64,000 nt of DNA from Lutraria lutraria (Eukaryota > Mollusca > Bivalvia > Venerida > Mactridae): assembly GCA_964023205.1 (NCBI GenBank), contig OZ026841.1, forward strand, positions 26,491,561-26,555,560, in the 5' to 3' direction. Shown in pieces: positions 10,748 through 20,392 of the stretch. A model generated the notes under the pieces. It saw only the letters and a program-made list of their open reading frames with translations. It was not told where the DNA came from and did not search any database. The position numbers and the translations under genes are program-made. How positions within the stretch are numbered: the stretch's first letter is position 1; each line of letters begins with the position of its first letter.

Positions 10748-12046
10748 ATGAATTCCAATGGCTCGAATTCGTGCAAAAATAATATCCATGTCGGTTCGGA
10801 TAGCGACAGGAATACGGTACCTTCTCCTCGCCGTAAATGCAATAACGACATAGAAATGCATTTAATGAGTCTCGTTGAACGCATAAGCATTGCACCACAA
10901 ACATTCGAAAACATCAGTATCGTTGTCAACCTTATGATTCGATTCCTCGTTGATAAACTATACGATCGGAAGCCGTCTATGAAAGTGAGCGAAATTATAC
11001 CAACAGGGAGTTTTTATGATGGAACAAAAATCATAGCACCGGATGAGTTTGATTTTCTTGTTGTCATCGATCTTGGTACAACAGTTGAAGTATCTTCAGT
11101 TAAAAGTACTGGTTTTGCACATATTGAAGCCAAATCGGAATCTGTTACAACGATTAAATTAACCGAAAGCACCACCGGATTTCGTCGCATGTTTCGAGAC
11201 GAATTCCATATCATTGTCGATATGTTTAAAGAGGAGATATTTCATGCACAAACTGGATTTCTTACGCTGAAAGGATATAGTGTACCTATTAATGGACCTC
11301 AATGTAACATTCATGCGCTTTGGTATAGTCATACGAGCCATATAACAACAGAAATCTTCATCGATGTCACTCCTACTATAAAATGTTATAATGTAAAAGA
11401 TGTCATTTACCCAGACAATAAGCTGAATGGATACATTCACAAAACGATTCTTGAAAGCAATCACGTGTTTCTAATTCCAAGGCCACTGCATGTTTGTGAC
11501 AGATGTTTCAAGCTGGTGTTTGACGAAGCTGAAAAGACACTATGCTCACAGTTACACGTAAATCATCGTAAATGTTTGATGCTTTTAAAATATTTTTCTA
11601 CTCTCATCCAGAGACGCGATTTTCGGTTTAAAACAATCTTCAATTCATTTGCCATGAAAATGGCAATATTTCAGCATTCTCTCTACTGTAAAGATACCAC
11701 ATTTATCAGTGGTTGTTTACAGGAAACAATTTGCTTCCTTATTAATAATCTGAGTCGTGATACTCCATTCCTGCCAAGTGTGTTTACGCCTCTTCGTAAT
11801 ATCTGGAAATCTACAGCCGAGGATTATGTAAATGAAATAATAACGGATCGGAACGTAGCTATTGATATCTTGAAAACAATTCTAGATATTTTAAAATATG
11901 GTTGTGGCAGCTTTGAACATTTCATCGACGATATAGAAGCTGCATGTAGACATGTTCGTTCTTTGGACAGAATGCGAACCCATATTACAACGGCAAATGC
12001 CACTGTTGATGAAAAAACAAACATCTCGGGTAATAACCATTCGTAA
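10748..12046 (+). CDS. cGAS-like / Mab-21 family nucleotidyltransferase
   Basis: 432 residues in one exon. The N-terminal 40 residues look disordered. The nucleotidyltransferase core shows the activation-loop G[GS] signature as IIPTGSFYDGTKI (G87, S88), followed by PDEFDFLVVIDL, with E100 and D102 as the first two metal ligands, and a beta-strand IFIDVTPTIKC carrying the third, D206. A helical Mab-21 C-terminal half follows (CDRCFKLVFDEAEK, LLKYFSTLIQRRDF). In cGAS and animal cGAS-like receptors this site makes cyclic or linear nucleotide second messengers upon sensing nucleic acid; many Mab-21 paralogues have lost the acidic triad, but this one keeps it. The cGAS zinc ribbon is not evident, so the ligand cannot be predicted. 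ATG at 10748 chosen as first methionine in frame. Confidence 0.86.
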   Translation: MNSNGSNSCKNNIHVGSDSDRNTVPSPRRKCNNDIEMHLMSLVERISIAPQTFENISIVVNLMIRFLVDKLYDRKPSMKVSEIIPTGSFYDGTKIIAPDEFDFLVVIDLGTTVEVSSVKSTGFAHIEAKSESVTTIKLTESTTGFRRMFRDEFHIIVDMFKEEIFHAQTGFLTLKGYSVPINGPQCNIHALWYSHTSHITTEIFIDVTPTIKCYNVKDVIYPDNKLNGYIHKTILESNHVFLIPRPLHVCDRCFKLVFDEAEKTLCSQLHVNHRKCLMLLKYFSTLIQRRDFRFKTIFNSFAMKMAIFQHSLYCKDTTFISGCLQETICFLINNLSRDTPFLPSVFTPLRNIWKSTAEDYVNEIITDRNVAIDILKTILDILKYGCGSFEHFIDDIEAACRHVRSLDRMRTHITTANATVDEKTNISGNNHS

Positions 12047-12190
12047 ACATACTGTATTTTCATTTATTTTCGTTGGGCTCAATTTACGTGGTTTTTACTA
12101 AAATGGCTATTTCGTGGGGATATCAAGTCGTGGATTTTGATTTTTGAAAAAATACCTTATCTAATATCTATGCATTTAATTTAAAGTTGT

Positions 12191-12236
12191 GGGGATTTGA
12201 TTTCGTGGATGAGCCGACCCACGAAATTAAATCCCC
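12191..12236. repeat. Long hairpin, 18-bp arms
   Basis: Arms 12191-12208 and 12219-12236 pair almost perfectly (GGGGATTTGATTTCGTGG against its complement) around a 10-base loop. The surrounding 12080-12260 repeats fragments of the same words (CGTGGGGAT, TTCGTGG). This is the look of a dispersed foldback repeat in the 3' flank of the cGAS-like gene. Confidence 0.6.
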
Positions 12237-12540
12237 AACGAAAATTAATGATTCCACAGTATTTAATAGGTGGTTATTTTTCACTGGGGTTTAACATTAC
12301 ACCAAAAGTCAAAGTCATTTAGCGACTTTTTAAATATAGTAAAATACTGGGTAAAACTATTTCAGACAGATGATAATACATATAATAAAATAACATTATG
12401 TTGGCATTAGATATGGAATTATATCCTCGAAAACAAAACTGGTGTTTATTATTGAAAGATTTGCTATGCTGTTTTATTATGGATTTTATTATGTTTCAGA
12501 TACCCAATGCACGTTGTAAAAGTTTTATGATTCAATAATT

Positions 12541-13090
12541 TTTGACGGAATTATGGCCCTTTGTTTATTTTGTGCATATGTAATATATATTTTGTATACA
12601 GAAATACTCTTGTTTGCAACTACTTCTATATTTCTCAAGGGATTTTTACCAAACTTTTATAGAACTATCGTCACCAATTTCCCCAGCACATATTGTGTGG
12701 GTTTTGTGATTCGATCATTTTTGGAAGATTTATGGCCCTTACATTATTTTGTGTCCTAAATTTCTTCTATGATACTCCTCCTACATCTCTCCAAAGAATT
12801 TGATGAAACTTTCACAGACTCATTGTCTTCCGGGGCAAAAAACCAGGCACATATATTCCAGGTTTTGTGATTGGATTGTTATGGGCAGATTTATTGCCCT
12901 TTGTTAATTTTGTGCATATGTAATAGAGGAATACTCTTCTGTGCACAACTTCTCCTAAATTTCTCAAGGGATTTTTACCAAACTTGGACAGAATTATTGT
13001 CACCAAGTTCCCCAGCACATATTGTCAGGGTTTTGTGATTCGATCATTTTTAGTTGATTTATGGCCCTTTGTTTGTCTGTACCAAACTTT
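12541..13090. repeat. Tandem repeat, unit about 162-177 bp, just over three copies
   Basis: The phrase TTTATGGCCCTTTGTT (with variants) recurs near 12548, 12729, 12891 and 13060. Each is followed by TTTTGTGCATATGTAATA and later TCTCAAGGGATTTTTACCAA and CCCCAGCACATATTGT. Units are diverged from one another. No coding potential. Confidence 0.75.
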
Positions 13091-16056
13091 AACATTGCCT
13101 GTTAATTAAATCAAAAGGCAATCGCCTACAATAGTCAAACTTCATATCTTGGTTCATCATGACAATCTCTACAGGACCTGTGCATTTTCAAGTTAAAGGG
13201 CACCTTGTGTTTTTGAAACACATCTTGTTTCTATGTATACATGTATACTGTACTTGTCAACATGTCAGTTACATTGTATTATACATACATGTGTGACTGC
13301 ATGGGTCTATGACCTTCCGGTTTTGTTACAGAATAGAACTGTAACTATATATTTGCGTATCCAAGTATAGAGCTTACAGAAGAGTAAAATAATTGACATA
13401 CAATTTTTTCGGACTTAATTCATTTTTTTACAATTGAACAACAAATAATTTAAAGTCCTATAAGCTTATAAATGTATTGGTTCAATAGTTTCTGTTTGTT
13501 CTATAACAGAGGAAAATGGTGTCATTTCCTCCCGTGCATACTTTATAACAAGAAAAAAATGTTTCCGAAACAACTATCGTATTTTTTTCAATAGCATTGA
13601 AATAAATACTATTTATAGAACAGGTGTGTTTTCCCGCAGTCATGCTATGCACACGTAGTAAAGTGACGTCATGCGCTCTTCATATTTCAAGTTTACAAAA
13701 GCAAAAATCACAGTGAAATGAGGGTTTTCAGACGAAAAAGGACTTGTTTCGTCGGTAATAATTATTTTGCAAAAGTATAATTTTACAGCATGTAAAAAGG
13801 ATAATAATTATATTAATATAATTTTGTTGTATGTATTGAAAAAGGATAGTGTCAATATTTATAAATGTTACCATAGTAACATATTGAGATTAATTCTTTT
13901 AGAGTTCTCTCCCAATACGCATTTTAGCCTCTCAAGTTTTCGTAAATGCAATTATGATTAGAGAAAATTATACGCAGTTTACAAAGTATTCTTTGATCTG
14001 ATTTAATGTATGTATTATTGGAATGTTTTATAATTCCAATTCATTTACCATGGAAACTATATAAAGGGGCAGTCTTTATGTCGAATTGTCCAGGCCAGAT
14101 AATATTAAACGGATGAGATCTTTATACGACTGTTTTCGTTTTGATAGTTGATAAAAGTGATGGAGCTATGCAGGGGTACATTAAGCAAGTCATATTGCGC
14201 GTAATTCAGTCATTCTTGTAATAAGTATGTCATTTTTCTGCTGTATGGATTTTGACAAACTCGTTCGTATATCTTCGATATGAAAAAGAAACAGCCCACT
14301 GATATATAACCACTGACGTCCACGTGTCCATAGCAACCATTGAATAAACAAATCTCATCACTTTAGTTAACATACACTATCATACGCATTTCATGAAAAG
14401 AACATTGAAGCTATATTAAAAGAAATTTGGATTTTTTTTCAACATTTGATAAAGAAATGTTTCGTTGCTATGACAACAATACTAATGTCATAACAATTTG
14501 AAACACATTTATGATGACGAAACATCTGTGTTATGTTGTCAAACTATCTAAGAATTCTGATACAGGGCCAGTTTTTGTCCTTAGTGAATCTATCCCTTTA
14601 AAGCCCCATTAGCATTTTGGATGTTAAAATTAAAGTAGGTCTTACTTTACTGAGAAAGATATCTTTTCAGTGAAATTGACTTTTACTTGCAATAAAAACA
14701 GTCCGAAATTTTCTTTTTTAATCACATAAGTGCATATAGAAATATAGCACAGTATTTTTTTCAATGATATTGCGAAAATTAAGAAAATGCGTCTGACAAC
14801 ATTTCTAAGAGATGTGGCTAAAGATAGGCATTGTGTAATTATGTTTTAGAGCAAATAAAATATATCTCTTATATTTTACTATCATTACATCTACGATTCT
14901 GTATTGCTAAATCTAAAAAGCTAATGGGGTTTTAATTATAAATCATACGTGACATATTGTAACAAGAGTTTATCTTCATATGACACAAGCATGACTGTAA
15001 TGTAAATTATACCTCAAATTGTATCTTAAAACTTTCAATTTACCGCTTAGACAAATGAAATAGGGTATCAAGTTGCACTCAAAGGCTGCAATATATGAAA
15101 CTAATGGTGTTACTACCTTTATTTATTTGATTTTAACCCTGATTTTAAATATCCAAATACTGTTTGAGGTACGAAGACGGCGTTATGTAAGGTTTCACTT
15201 TACTTAATTTGGATGAATTTTAGTTGCCACGGAAGTCATGAGAAAAACGCGGGGTTTGTGTGGTTGCTTTAAACGTGGAAGTTTTAAACGTGGAATTTCA
15301 TTTTGTGTTTTATAGTTTGTATTTAGTTTAGTTAGTAACAGACGAAATGAAATTAAAATCAAGTCAATTTTATAATCATGTACATATTAAGTGGTGAGTA
15401 TTCGATGTGAATAAAAGTAAATAACGATATAGCAGAATACGAATACAAATGTATCATCATAAAAACGTGGTTCACGTGGTCTTGTGTTGTTATACATACT
15501 ATGTCAATATCTGTATTAAATACAAGAGCGAACTATTTTATCTTAAAATCAGCGGGTAGCATTATCACTAGACTAATCTATGAGGCATAAGGGCAATCCG
15601 TTCATGATACAATGTATTTATACTTTATGTATTCATGATATTGCCCATTACGTCTCATTGCGGAAGGGCTAAAACTGTGTCGGATTACAGAGTATTAAAA
15701 ATATGTATTTTCTGCTATTCAGAGTAGAAGTTGCCGTTTATAAGCAACACAACATATTTCGTTGGGGCTTACATAGTTAAACAGTAAAAACACTATTTTG
15801 ATCCTTGTGCAGTTGTACTTGGAGGATACCTATCACCAAGCCTACTGTCTCGGATATTCATCTATAGAGTACAATTATTTAGACTATTCGGTCCCAACCA
15901 GCAAAATGTGAATCGTCTTTTCAATAATACCTCCAATTGATATCTTCCGACGAATTTTCAGCATAATTATGATGTTTCTATTTATAATTGAACAATTAAT
16001 TATAGTTGATGTTTGGGTTGGTGAGAACCAAATCTGCCAAAATGCAGTTTGCGGTA
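13091..16056. other. Non-coding stretch, nothing recognised
   Basis: AT-rich sequence with scattered stop codons in all frames and no family resemblance. Isolated TGACGTCA-type sites (for example near 13661) are noted but have no gene beside them. Confidence 0.5.
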
Positions 16057-16503
16057 TTTACTCAATCCACGACACTAACCTATTATTCTATTTATCCAGT
16101 AACTGAATTTGCTTAAATAAGGGAAACATACTCGGGACTATTGAGTTATTTTCTCATTAATCTGCGCGTAACGTCACGTTCGTTCAATGACGTCACGATA
16201 AACAACTACGTCGGACATCTTGATAACGTTATGTACACGGAGGTAAGTCGTAGAACATTTATCGATCAACCTCAATTCATTTCGGCTAGGAAAACCGCAC
16301 CCCCGGGCACTGCATTTTAACTGGCGACTCATTATAAGAAATAGTCCGTCAGATCACGTGGTCAGGTGACGGTTTATCACAAGTCACGTGGTCAGGTGAC
16401 CTAATAAAGCAAAGTTTATCCGGCACCCTGTTATCTGGTCGAATTTGCATGAAGTGACTGGATAAATAGAGAATAATAGGTTAGTGTCGTGGATGAGTAA
16501 GTT
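16057..16503. mobile_element. MITE with about 44-bp TIRs, complete copy
   Basis: The left end reads TACTCAATCCACGACACTAA and continues to TTTATCCAGT; the right end is its inverted complement with minor indels (ACTGGATAAATAGAGAATAA up to GATGAGTAA). About 447 bp. The interior has TGACGTCA and two copies of a TCACGTGGTCAGGTGAC word. A second copy starts 530 bp downstream. Confidence 0.7.
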
Positions 16504-16578
16504 TATCTGGCAAGGCGGAGGAATTTATCGGGTTAGCCGAAGGCGAATCCGATAATTTCCGCAGCCGAGCCGGATAAA
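16504..16578. repeat. Foldback hairpin between two MITE copies
   Basis: GTTTATCTGGCAAGGCGGAG near 16501 pairs imperfectly with its inverted copy ending at GCCGGATAAAC near 16577, around a GC-rich middle (GTTAGCCGAAGGCGAAT). It separates the two MITE copies. Confidence 0.55.
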
Positions 16579-16584
16579 CTTTTA

Positions 16585-16990
16585 CTCAATCCACGACACT
16601 AACCTATTATTCTATTTATCCAGTAACTGAATTTGCTTAAATAAGGGAAACATACTCGGGACTATTTAGTTATTTTCTCATTAATCTGCGCGTAACGTCA
16701 CGTTCGTTCAATGACGTCACGATAAACAACTACGTCGGACATCTTGATAACGTTATATAGACGCAGGTAAGTCGTAGAACATTTATTGATCAACCTCAAT
16801 TCATTTCGGCTAGGAAAACCGCACCCCCGGGCACTGAATTTCAACCGGCGACTCTGTTATAAGAAATAGTCCGTCAGATCACGTGGTCAGGTGACGGTTT
16901 ATCACAAGTCACGTGGTCAGGTGACATAATAAAGCAAAGTTTATCCGGCACCCTGTTATCTGGTCGAATTTGCATGAAGTGACTGGATAA
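16585..16990. mobile_element. Second, 3'-truncated copy of the same MITE
   Basis: Repeats the first copy nearly base for base from TACTCAATCCACGACACTAA through GAAGTGACTGGATAAA, then diverges without the right terminal repeat. Differences from copy one are few (for example ATATAGACGCAGG for ATGTACACGGAGG), so the duplication is fairly recent. Confidence 0.7.
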
Positions 16991-17803
16991 AATATAATAC
17001 ATGACAATGGAAAATCATCGGTATTAAACATGTATTTTATATGTCATGTACAAACAATAATAAACGATACAACAGTATTTTCATGTGTAAGTTTGCAACT
17101 CATACAATATCTTTTAGCCCCTGTGAAACTGCAGTCGTTACGTTACACGCGTAAGTTAGATGACACTGTTTCAAGTTTCAAAAGATGGCATTGTTCATCA
17201 GCAGAGAGAAATAATCACTTTTTGTACAGTATTTCTACTCGCTGTTGTGAGGTGTAGACATATATTGCCTAGTGAATAAGTTGATATTTTTAATGTGTGG
17301 TTCGTGTAGTCGTTAAACAAAGCACACAGACATGTACATGTAGTAATCATAAGTACATGACTTTGTGCATGTAGTTATATCTTATATCAAACATGACATG
17401 AAGGATAATTATAATCTCTTAAATGACTGTAAGACATTGTATATATAATCTACTTTAATGAATAGTCTCCGTCCAGGACGCGGGTCACCTTCATTAGAAG
17501 CTCCAGAGGCGGATCCAGGATTTTAGCTGAGAGGAGCGTAATACTAGTATTAAGGAAAGAAGATAGAGGAGTGCGGGTAACCTTCCCCGCGTGAAGAAGT
17601 GAACTGTGCATTCTGATTAGTTTAGTGTTCGCTTTCTACCTCATTTGATTGGTTGCGGTTTTGCTAGAAAACTCGACAAAAAAGAGAAAGATCACAGCGC
17701 TTCAGAATAGAATAACTGAAATTCATGCATTTTCATTGAATGATATTTCATTTCTAACTATGGTAGGAGACTTCTGGGAAAGGACGACGGGTGCACCCCA
17801 TGG
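16991..17803. other. Non-coding stretch left of the Polinton
   Basis: No recognisable gene. The open frame near 17030-17257 has no family resemblance or supporting splice or promoter context. Confidence 0.45.
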
Positions 17804-17866
17804 TTGGTACCGGAGATAGAGAAGGTTTATCCGAATCGGATAAACCTTCTCCATCTCCTGCACCAA
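17804..17866. repeat. Near-perfect foldback next to the Polinton insertion
   Basis: Arms 17812-17833 and 17837-17858 (GGAGATAGAGAAGGTTTATC onward) pair with one mismatch around a three-base AAT loop, extending into TTGGT and ACCAA. Similar GGATAAACCTTC/GGTTTATCC words occur in the MITE region at 16.4-16.6 kb. It lies 66 bp left of the Polinton end. Confidence 0.65.
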
Positions 17867-17931
17867 ACATGTATTCTCTATTCATCCGCATCACGCTCAT
17901 TTGGTGCAAGAGAAAGCACTAGTCGTCCGGT

Positions 17932-18222
17932 AGTAGTGTAAGGCGGTACCCTGGTACCAATGCCTTCTGGTACCAATGCCTTCTGGTACCCATACCTCCT
18001 GGTACCATATAGAATATAGAGTAAATAGATTAAGGTCGGTACCAGAAGTTTTACAAAATGGGGACAAATTGTGACAAATGAGGACAAATTGTGACAAATG
18101 AGGACAAATTGTGACAAATTGGAAATCAAAAAATAATTTTAGGAATGTTCTGTGTGTGTATAGACTTAGACAATGAGAGAATTTTCTTTCGAAAAGACAT
18201 GGTGGCCCTGAAAAGGGCCGTT
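17932..18222 (+). repeat. Polinton left terminal inverted repeat
   Basis: About 291 bp matching the right end inverted. The outer part is three to four 16-bp units TGGTACCAATGCCTTC with GGTACC at each joint. The middle has GAGGACAAATTGTGACAAAT units, three here against one at the right end. The inner end holds a histone-type stem-loop on the minus strand. The outer 130 bp look identical between ends. Confidence 0.95.
18204..18219 (-). terminator. Histone-type 3' stem-loop A (in left TIR)
   Basis: Minus strand GGCCCTTTTCAGGGCC: six-base stem, four-base TTTC loop, preceded by CAAC and followed by ACCA. Thirteen nt after the ACCA-side stem comes CGAAAGAAAAT (18191-18181), resembling the U7-binding histone downstream element. 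It is the second of two stem-loops behind the gene that stops at 18282. Confidence 0.8.
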
Positions 18223-18232
18223 GGTGGTTGGT

Positions 18233-18248
18233 GGCCCTGAAAAGGGCC
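18233..18248 (-). terminator. Histone-type 3' stem-loop B
   Basis: Same GGCCCTTTTCAGGGCC hairpin with CAAC before and ACCA after, 33 nt beyond the stop of the minus-strand gene ending at 18282, within the spacing usual for replication-dependent histone mRNAs. Stem-loop A follows 13 nt further on, so this looks like a local duplication. Confidence 0.8.
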
Positions 18249-18281
18249 GTTGGTCATGGTTGGTAGCTGTTAGTCGGATCT

Positions 18282-19013
18282 TCATTTCTTTATTTCTTTA
18301 CCATACTTGCCCCGAGGTTGTTTCTCAAGATCATGTTTTCGTTTCTTCGTTTCTGTCATCTCCGGTTTCTTTTTGTCATGCTCCGGTTTCTTTTTCTCAT
18401 GCTCATGCTTTCGTTTCTTTGAATCATACATAAACTGTACAGGTACAATCATTTCTTGTGGCTTAAACCGTACTTCTTGATTTTTCATGAGTCTGACCAT
18501 CTCTTGCATGACTTGATTCATCTGTACCATTTCTTCCTTGATACCTTGTAGAACAGACAATCCCGTTGTAGGCTTTGTAATTGTATTAGACTGTGTTTTC
18601 GCCATAGGGGGCTGTGTATTCGTCATAGTGGGTTGTACATCTACCATAGGCTGTGTATTCGTCATAGTGGGTTGTATAGGCTGTGTATTCGTCATAGTGG
18701 GTTGTACATCTACCATAGGCTGTGTATTCGTCATAGTGGGTTGTACATCTACCATGGGTTGTATCGGCTGTACATCTACCATGGGGGGTTGTACATCTAC
18801 CATGGACTGTTGACTGTATTGGCTGTACAGTGGTTGACTGTATTGGCTGTACTGTGGCTGCCTATACTGTAGTTGACCGTACTTTGGCTGGTTGTACTTC
18901 GGCTGGTTGTAATGCATACCCGCATTCGGGTCTATTAACTCAGATGATTCTAGTGCTTCTCTCAATATATCGTATGGCATGTTGAAGGAATCCATGCTAG
19001 ATAATGAAAACAT
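18282..19013 (-). CDS. Polinton accessory protein with MVDVQP/TMTNTQP repeats and basic tail
   Basis: 243 residues from the ATG at 19013; a second ATG at 18995 is equally plausible, because a TATAAATA at 19032-19039 lies so close that transcription may begin near 19010. After a short N-terminus come Q/Y-rich repeats (YNQPKYGQLQYRQPQYSQ), then tandem PMVDVQP and TMTNTQP units, a helical stretch (LQGIKEEMVQMNQVMQEMVR), and a charged tail with KKRKHEHEKKKPEHDKKKPE that could act as nuclear localisation or nucleic-acid binding. Function not recognised; low complexity suggests a disordered scaffold. The gene faces outward and ends in two histone-type stem-loops. A TCAAGGTCA site lies 59 bp upstream. 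Confidence 0.78.
   Translation of the reverse strand: MFSLSSMDSFNMPYDILREALESSELIDPNAGMHYNQPKYNQPKYGQLQYRQPQYSQYSQPLYSQYSQQSMVDVQPPMVDVQPIQPMVDVQPTMTNTQPMVDVQPTMTNTQPIQPTMTNTQPMVDVQPTMTNTQPPMAKTQSNTITKPTTGLSVLQGIKEEMVQMNQVMQEMVRLMKNQEVRFKPQEMIVPVQFMYDSKKRKHEHEKKKPEHDKKKPEMTETKKRKHDLEKQPRGKYGKEIKK
18600..18810. repeat. In-gene tandem repeats
   Basis: Units such as GGTTGTACATCTACCATAGG and CTGTGTATTCGTCATAGTGG alternate five to six times inside the minus-strand gene, encoding its MVDVQP and TMTNTQP repeats. Copy number is likely variable. Confidence 0.85.
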
Positions 19014-19031
19014 AGTGTCTGCGCCGGGGGT

Positions 19032-19039
19032 ATTTATAC
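19032..19039 (-). promoter_or_regulatory. TATA box for the leftmost Polinton gene
   Basis: Minus strand TATAAATA, 19 nt before the ATG at 19013 and 37 nt before the one at 18995. The closeness favours a very short leader or use of the second ATG. Confidence 0.6.
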
Positions 19040-19071
19040 TTTTTGCCTGCACGCGCCAGTGTTCTATTAGG

Positions 19072-19184
19072 TCAAGGTCAATTGTGAGAAGTTTTTTTGA
19101 ATACGTGTGACACTTCAAGTTTTTTAAAAATAAGTGTGACACTTCAAGTTTTTTTTTGAACAAGTGTTTGACACGTCAAGGTCA
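19072..19184 (+). promoter_or_regulatory. Two TCAAGGTCA nuclear-receptor half-sites
   Basis: Exact TCAAGGTCA at 19072-19080 and 19176-19184, upstream of the minus-strand gene starting at 19013. This 9-mer is the extended half-site bound by monomeric receptors such as FTZ-F1/NR5A and ERR. Five more exact copies occur elsewhere in the element. Confidence 0.5.
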
Positions 19185-19199
19185 AGGTTATATTGTAGA

Positions 19200-19545
19200 T
19201 ATGCTTTGTACACATTATACTATCACAGCAATTTGAACACTGTACACTTAATACTATCACAGCAATTTGAATACTGTACACATTATACTATCACAGCACT
19301 TTGCAGACTGTACACTTAATACTATCACAGCAATTTGCAGACTGTACACTTAATACTATCACAGCAATTTGAATACTGTACACTTAATACTATCACAGCA
19401 ATTTGAATACTGTACACATTATACTATCACAGCACTTTGCAGACTGTACACTTAATACTATCACAGCAATTTGAATACTGTACACTTCATACTATCACAG
19501 CACTTTGCAGACTGTACATCATACTATCACAGCAATTTGAACACT
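19200..19545. repeat. 34-bp tandem repeat, about ten units
   Basis: Units of the form TGTACACTTAATACTATCAC followed by AGCAATTTGAATAC repeat with a regular 34-bp period, with two sub-variants (TTAATAC or ATTATAC; AATTTGAA or CTTTGCAG). Sequence 19546-19690 carries a further diverged duplication (CATTTGTTGAAAATGATTGT twice). No gene in this interval. Confidence 0.85.
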
Positions 19546-19809
19546 GTATACATTTGTTGAAAATGATTGTACATCACATACTAACACTTATATTTGTGGG
19601 GGAAATACTTTGTTCTTCATACAATCACAGCACTTTGTATACATTTGTTGAAAATGATTGTACACATCATACTATCACTTATATTTGTAGGAAATGTTTA
19701 TAGAAAACTTACCTCACACCGTATATTTGTATTTGGTGTTATCAGATAGGACTGTAAATATACTAGTAATATTGACAATATGAGAATGATTCTTTCTGAA
19801 TTGTATGGG

Positions 19810-19825
19810 GGCCCTGAAAAGGGCC
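19810..19825 (-). terminator. Histone-type 3' stem-loop C
   Basis: Minus strand GGCCCTTTTCAGGGCC, preceded by CAAC and followed by CCCAT. CAGAAAGAATC follows about 13 nt later (around 19798-19789), again like a histone downstream element. Second of a pair behind the gene stopping at 19867. Confidence 0.78.
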
Positions 19826-19831
19826 GTTGGT

Positions 19832-19847
19832 GGTCCTGAAAAGGACC
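19832..19847 (-). terminator. Histone-type 3' stem-loop D
   Basis: Minus strand GGTCCTTTTCAGGACC with CAAC before and ACCA after, 19 nt past the stop codon of the gene ending at 19867. Compared with stem-loop C one base pair is exchanged on both strands of the stem (C-G to T-A), a compensatory change that supports selection on structure. Confidence 0.82.
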
Positions 19848-19866
19848 GTTGGTGCTTGTATGGGGA

Positions 19867-20190
19867 TTAATGGCGTTGACCGCATCTCCCCATACAAGCG
19901 GGACACCACTTGTCCCATTTCTGGACATCCTTGGGGTCCGGTGTGGGTTGGTAGAGGTTCGACGGAACCTCTATTAACTCATCTTCCCAGTTCTCTGGGG
20001 TTGATTCTTGAGGGGTATCCCCCCAGTCCTCTTCCCCAGAGCTGACCACGACCTCCTCTACAAACTGCTTTCCCTCTCTCAGGGTCTTGACCTCTAGCCT
20101 CAGCTCTTCTAGCTGCATTTCCAGCTGCTCTATATACCGCCCTAAGGCAGCATATTTTCTTTTGATAATATTGACTGTTCTCTGTGACAT
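19867..20190 (-). CDS. Small Polinton coiled-coil protein with CxxC tail
   Basis: 107 residues. Residues about 8-42 form a heptad-type coiled coil (YAALGRYIEQLEMQLEELRL), followed by an acidic linker (SSGEEDWGDTPQESTPENWE) and a C-terminal WCPACMGRCGQRH with closely spaced cysteines that might bind metal. No family recognised. It shares a 200-bp divergent promoter region with the plus-strand gene at 20393; that region carries four CCAAT boxes reading toward this gene. Its 3' end has two histone-type stem-loops instead of AATAAA. Confidence 0.72.
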   Translation of the reverse strand: MSQRTVNIIKRKYAALGRYIEQLEMQLEELRLEVKTLREGKQFVEEVVVSSGEEDWGDTPQESTPENWEDELIEVPSNLYQPTPDPKDVQKWDKWCPACMGRCGQRH

Positions 20191-20254
20191 CTTGATACAG
20201 AATGAAATTAGATCAAGGCAAGGTCACTGACTCTCATATGATACAAGGACTCTG

Positions 20255-20331
20255 ATTGGTCCATTTTAACGGTATTTCATTGGTCCATTTTAACGGTATT
20301 TCATTGGTCTATTTTACTGGCATTTCATTGG
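20255..20331 (-). promoter_or_regulatory. Four CCAAT boxes at exact 24-bp spacing
   Basis: ATTGG at 20255, 20279, 20303 and 20327, in units like GGTCCATTTTAACGGTATTT. On the minus strand the proximal one reads GGACCAATCAGAG, 65 bp before the ATG at 20190. It lies between two divergent genes that both end in histone-type stem-loops. Confidence 0.65.
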
Positions 20332-20392
20332 TCTGTTCTAGGTCAGTGTTTTTTTTCGTGTTCCATAGCTCATTTATGTTTCATGATTCAAC

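Noticed and set aside
10582..10782. 66-codon frame with CPKCKQRRR upstream of the cGAS-like gene
   Set aside because: Overlaps the cGAS-like start in another frame. It is probably leader sequence; the CxxC is not followed by a second pair at zinc-finger spacing.
17030..17257. 75-codon frame next to MITE copy
   Set aside because: No family resemblance; likely chance.
18538..18872. Plus-strand repetitive frames (VFVIVGCTSTIG)
   Set aside because: Mirror frames of the minus-strand MVDVQP repeat gene, which has the TATA box and 3' signals.
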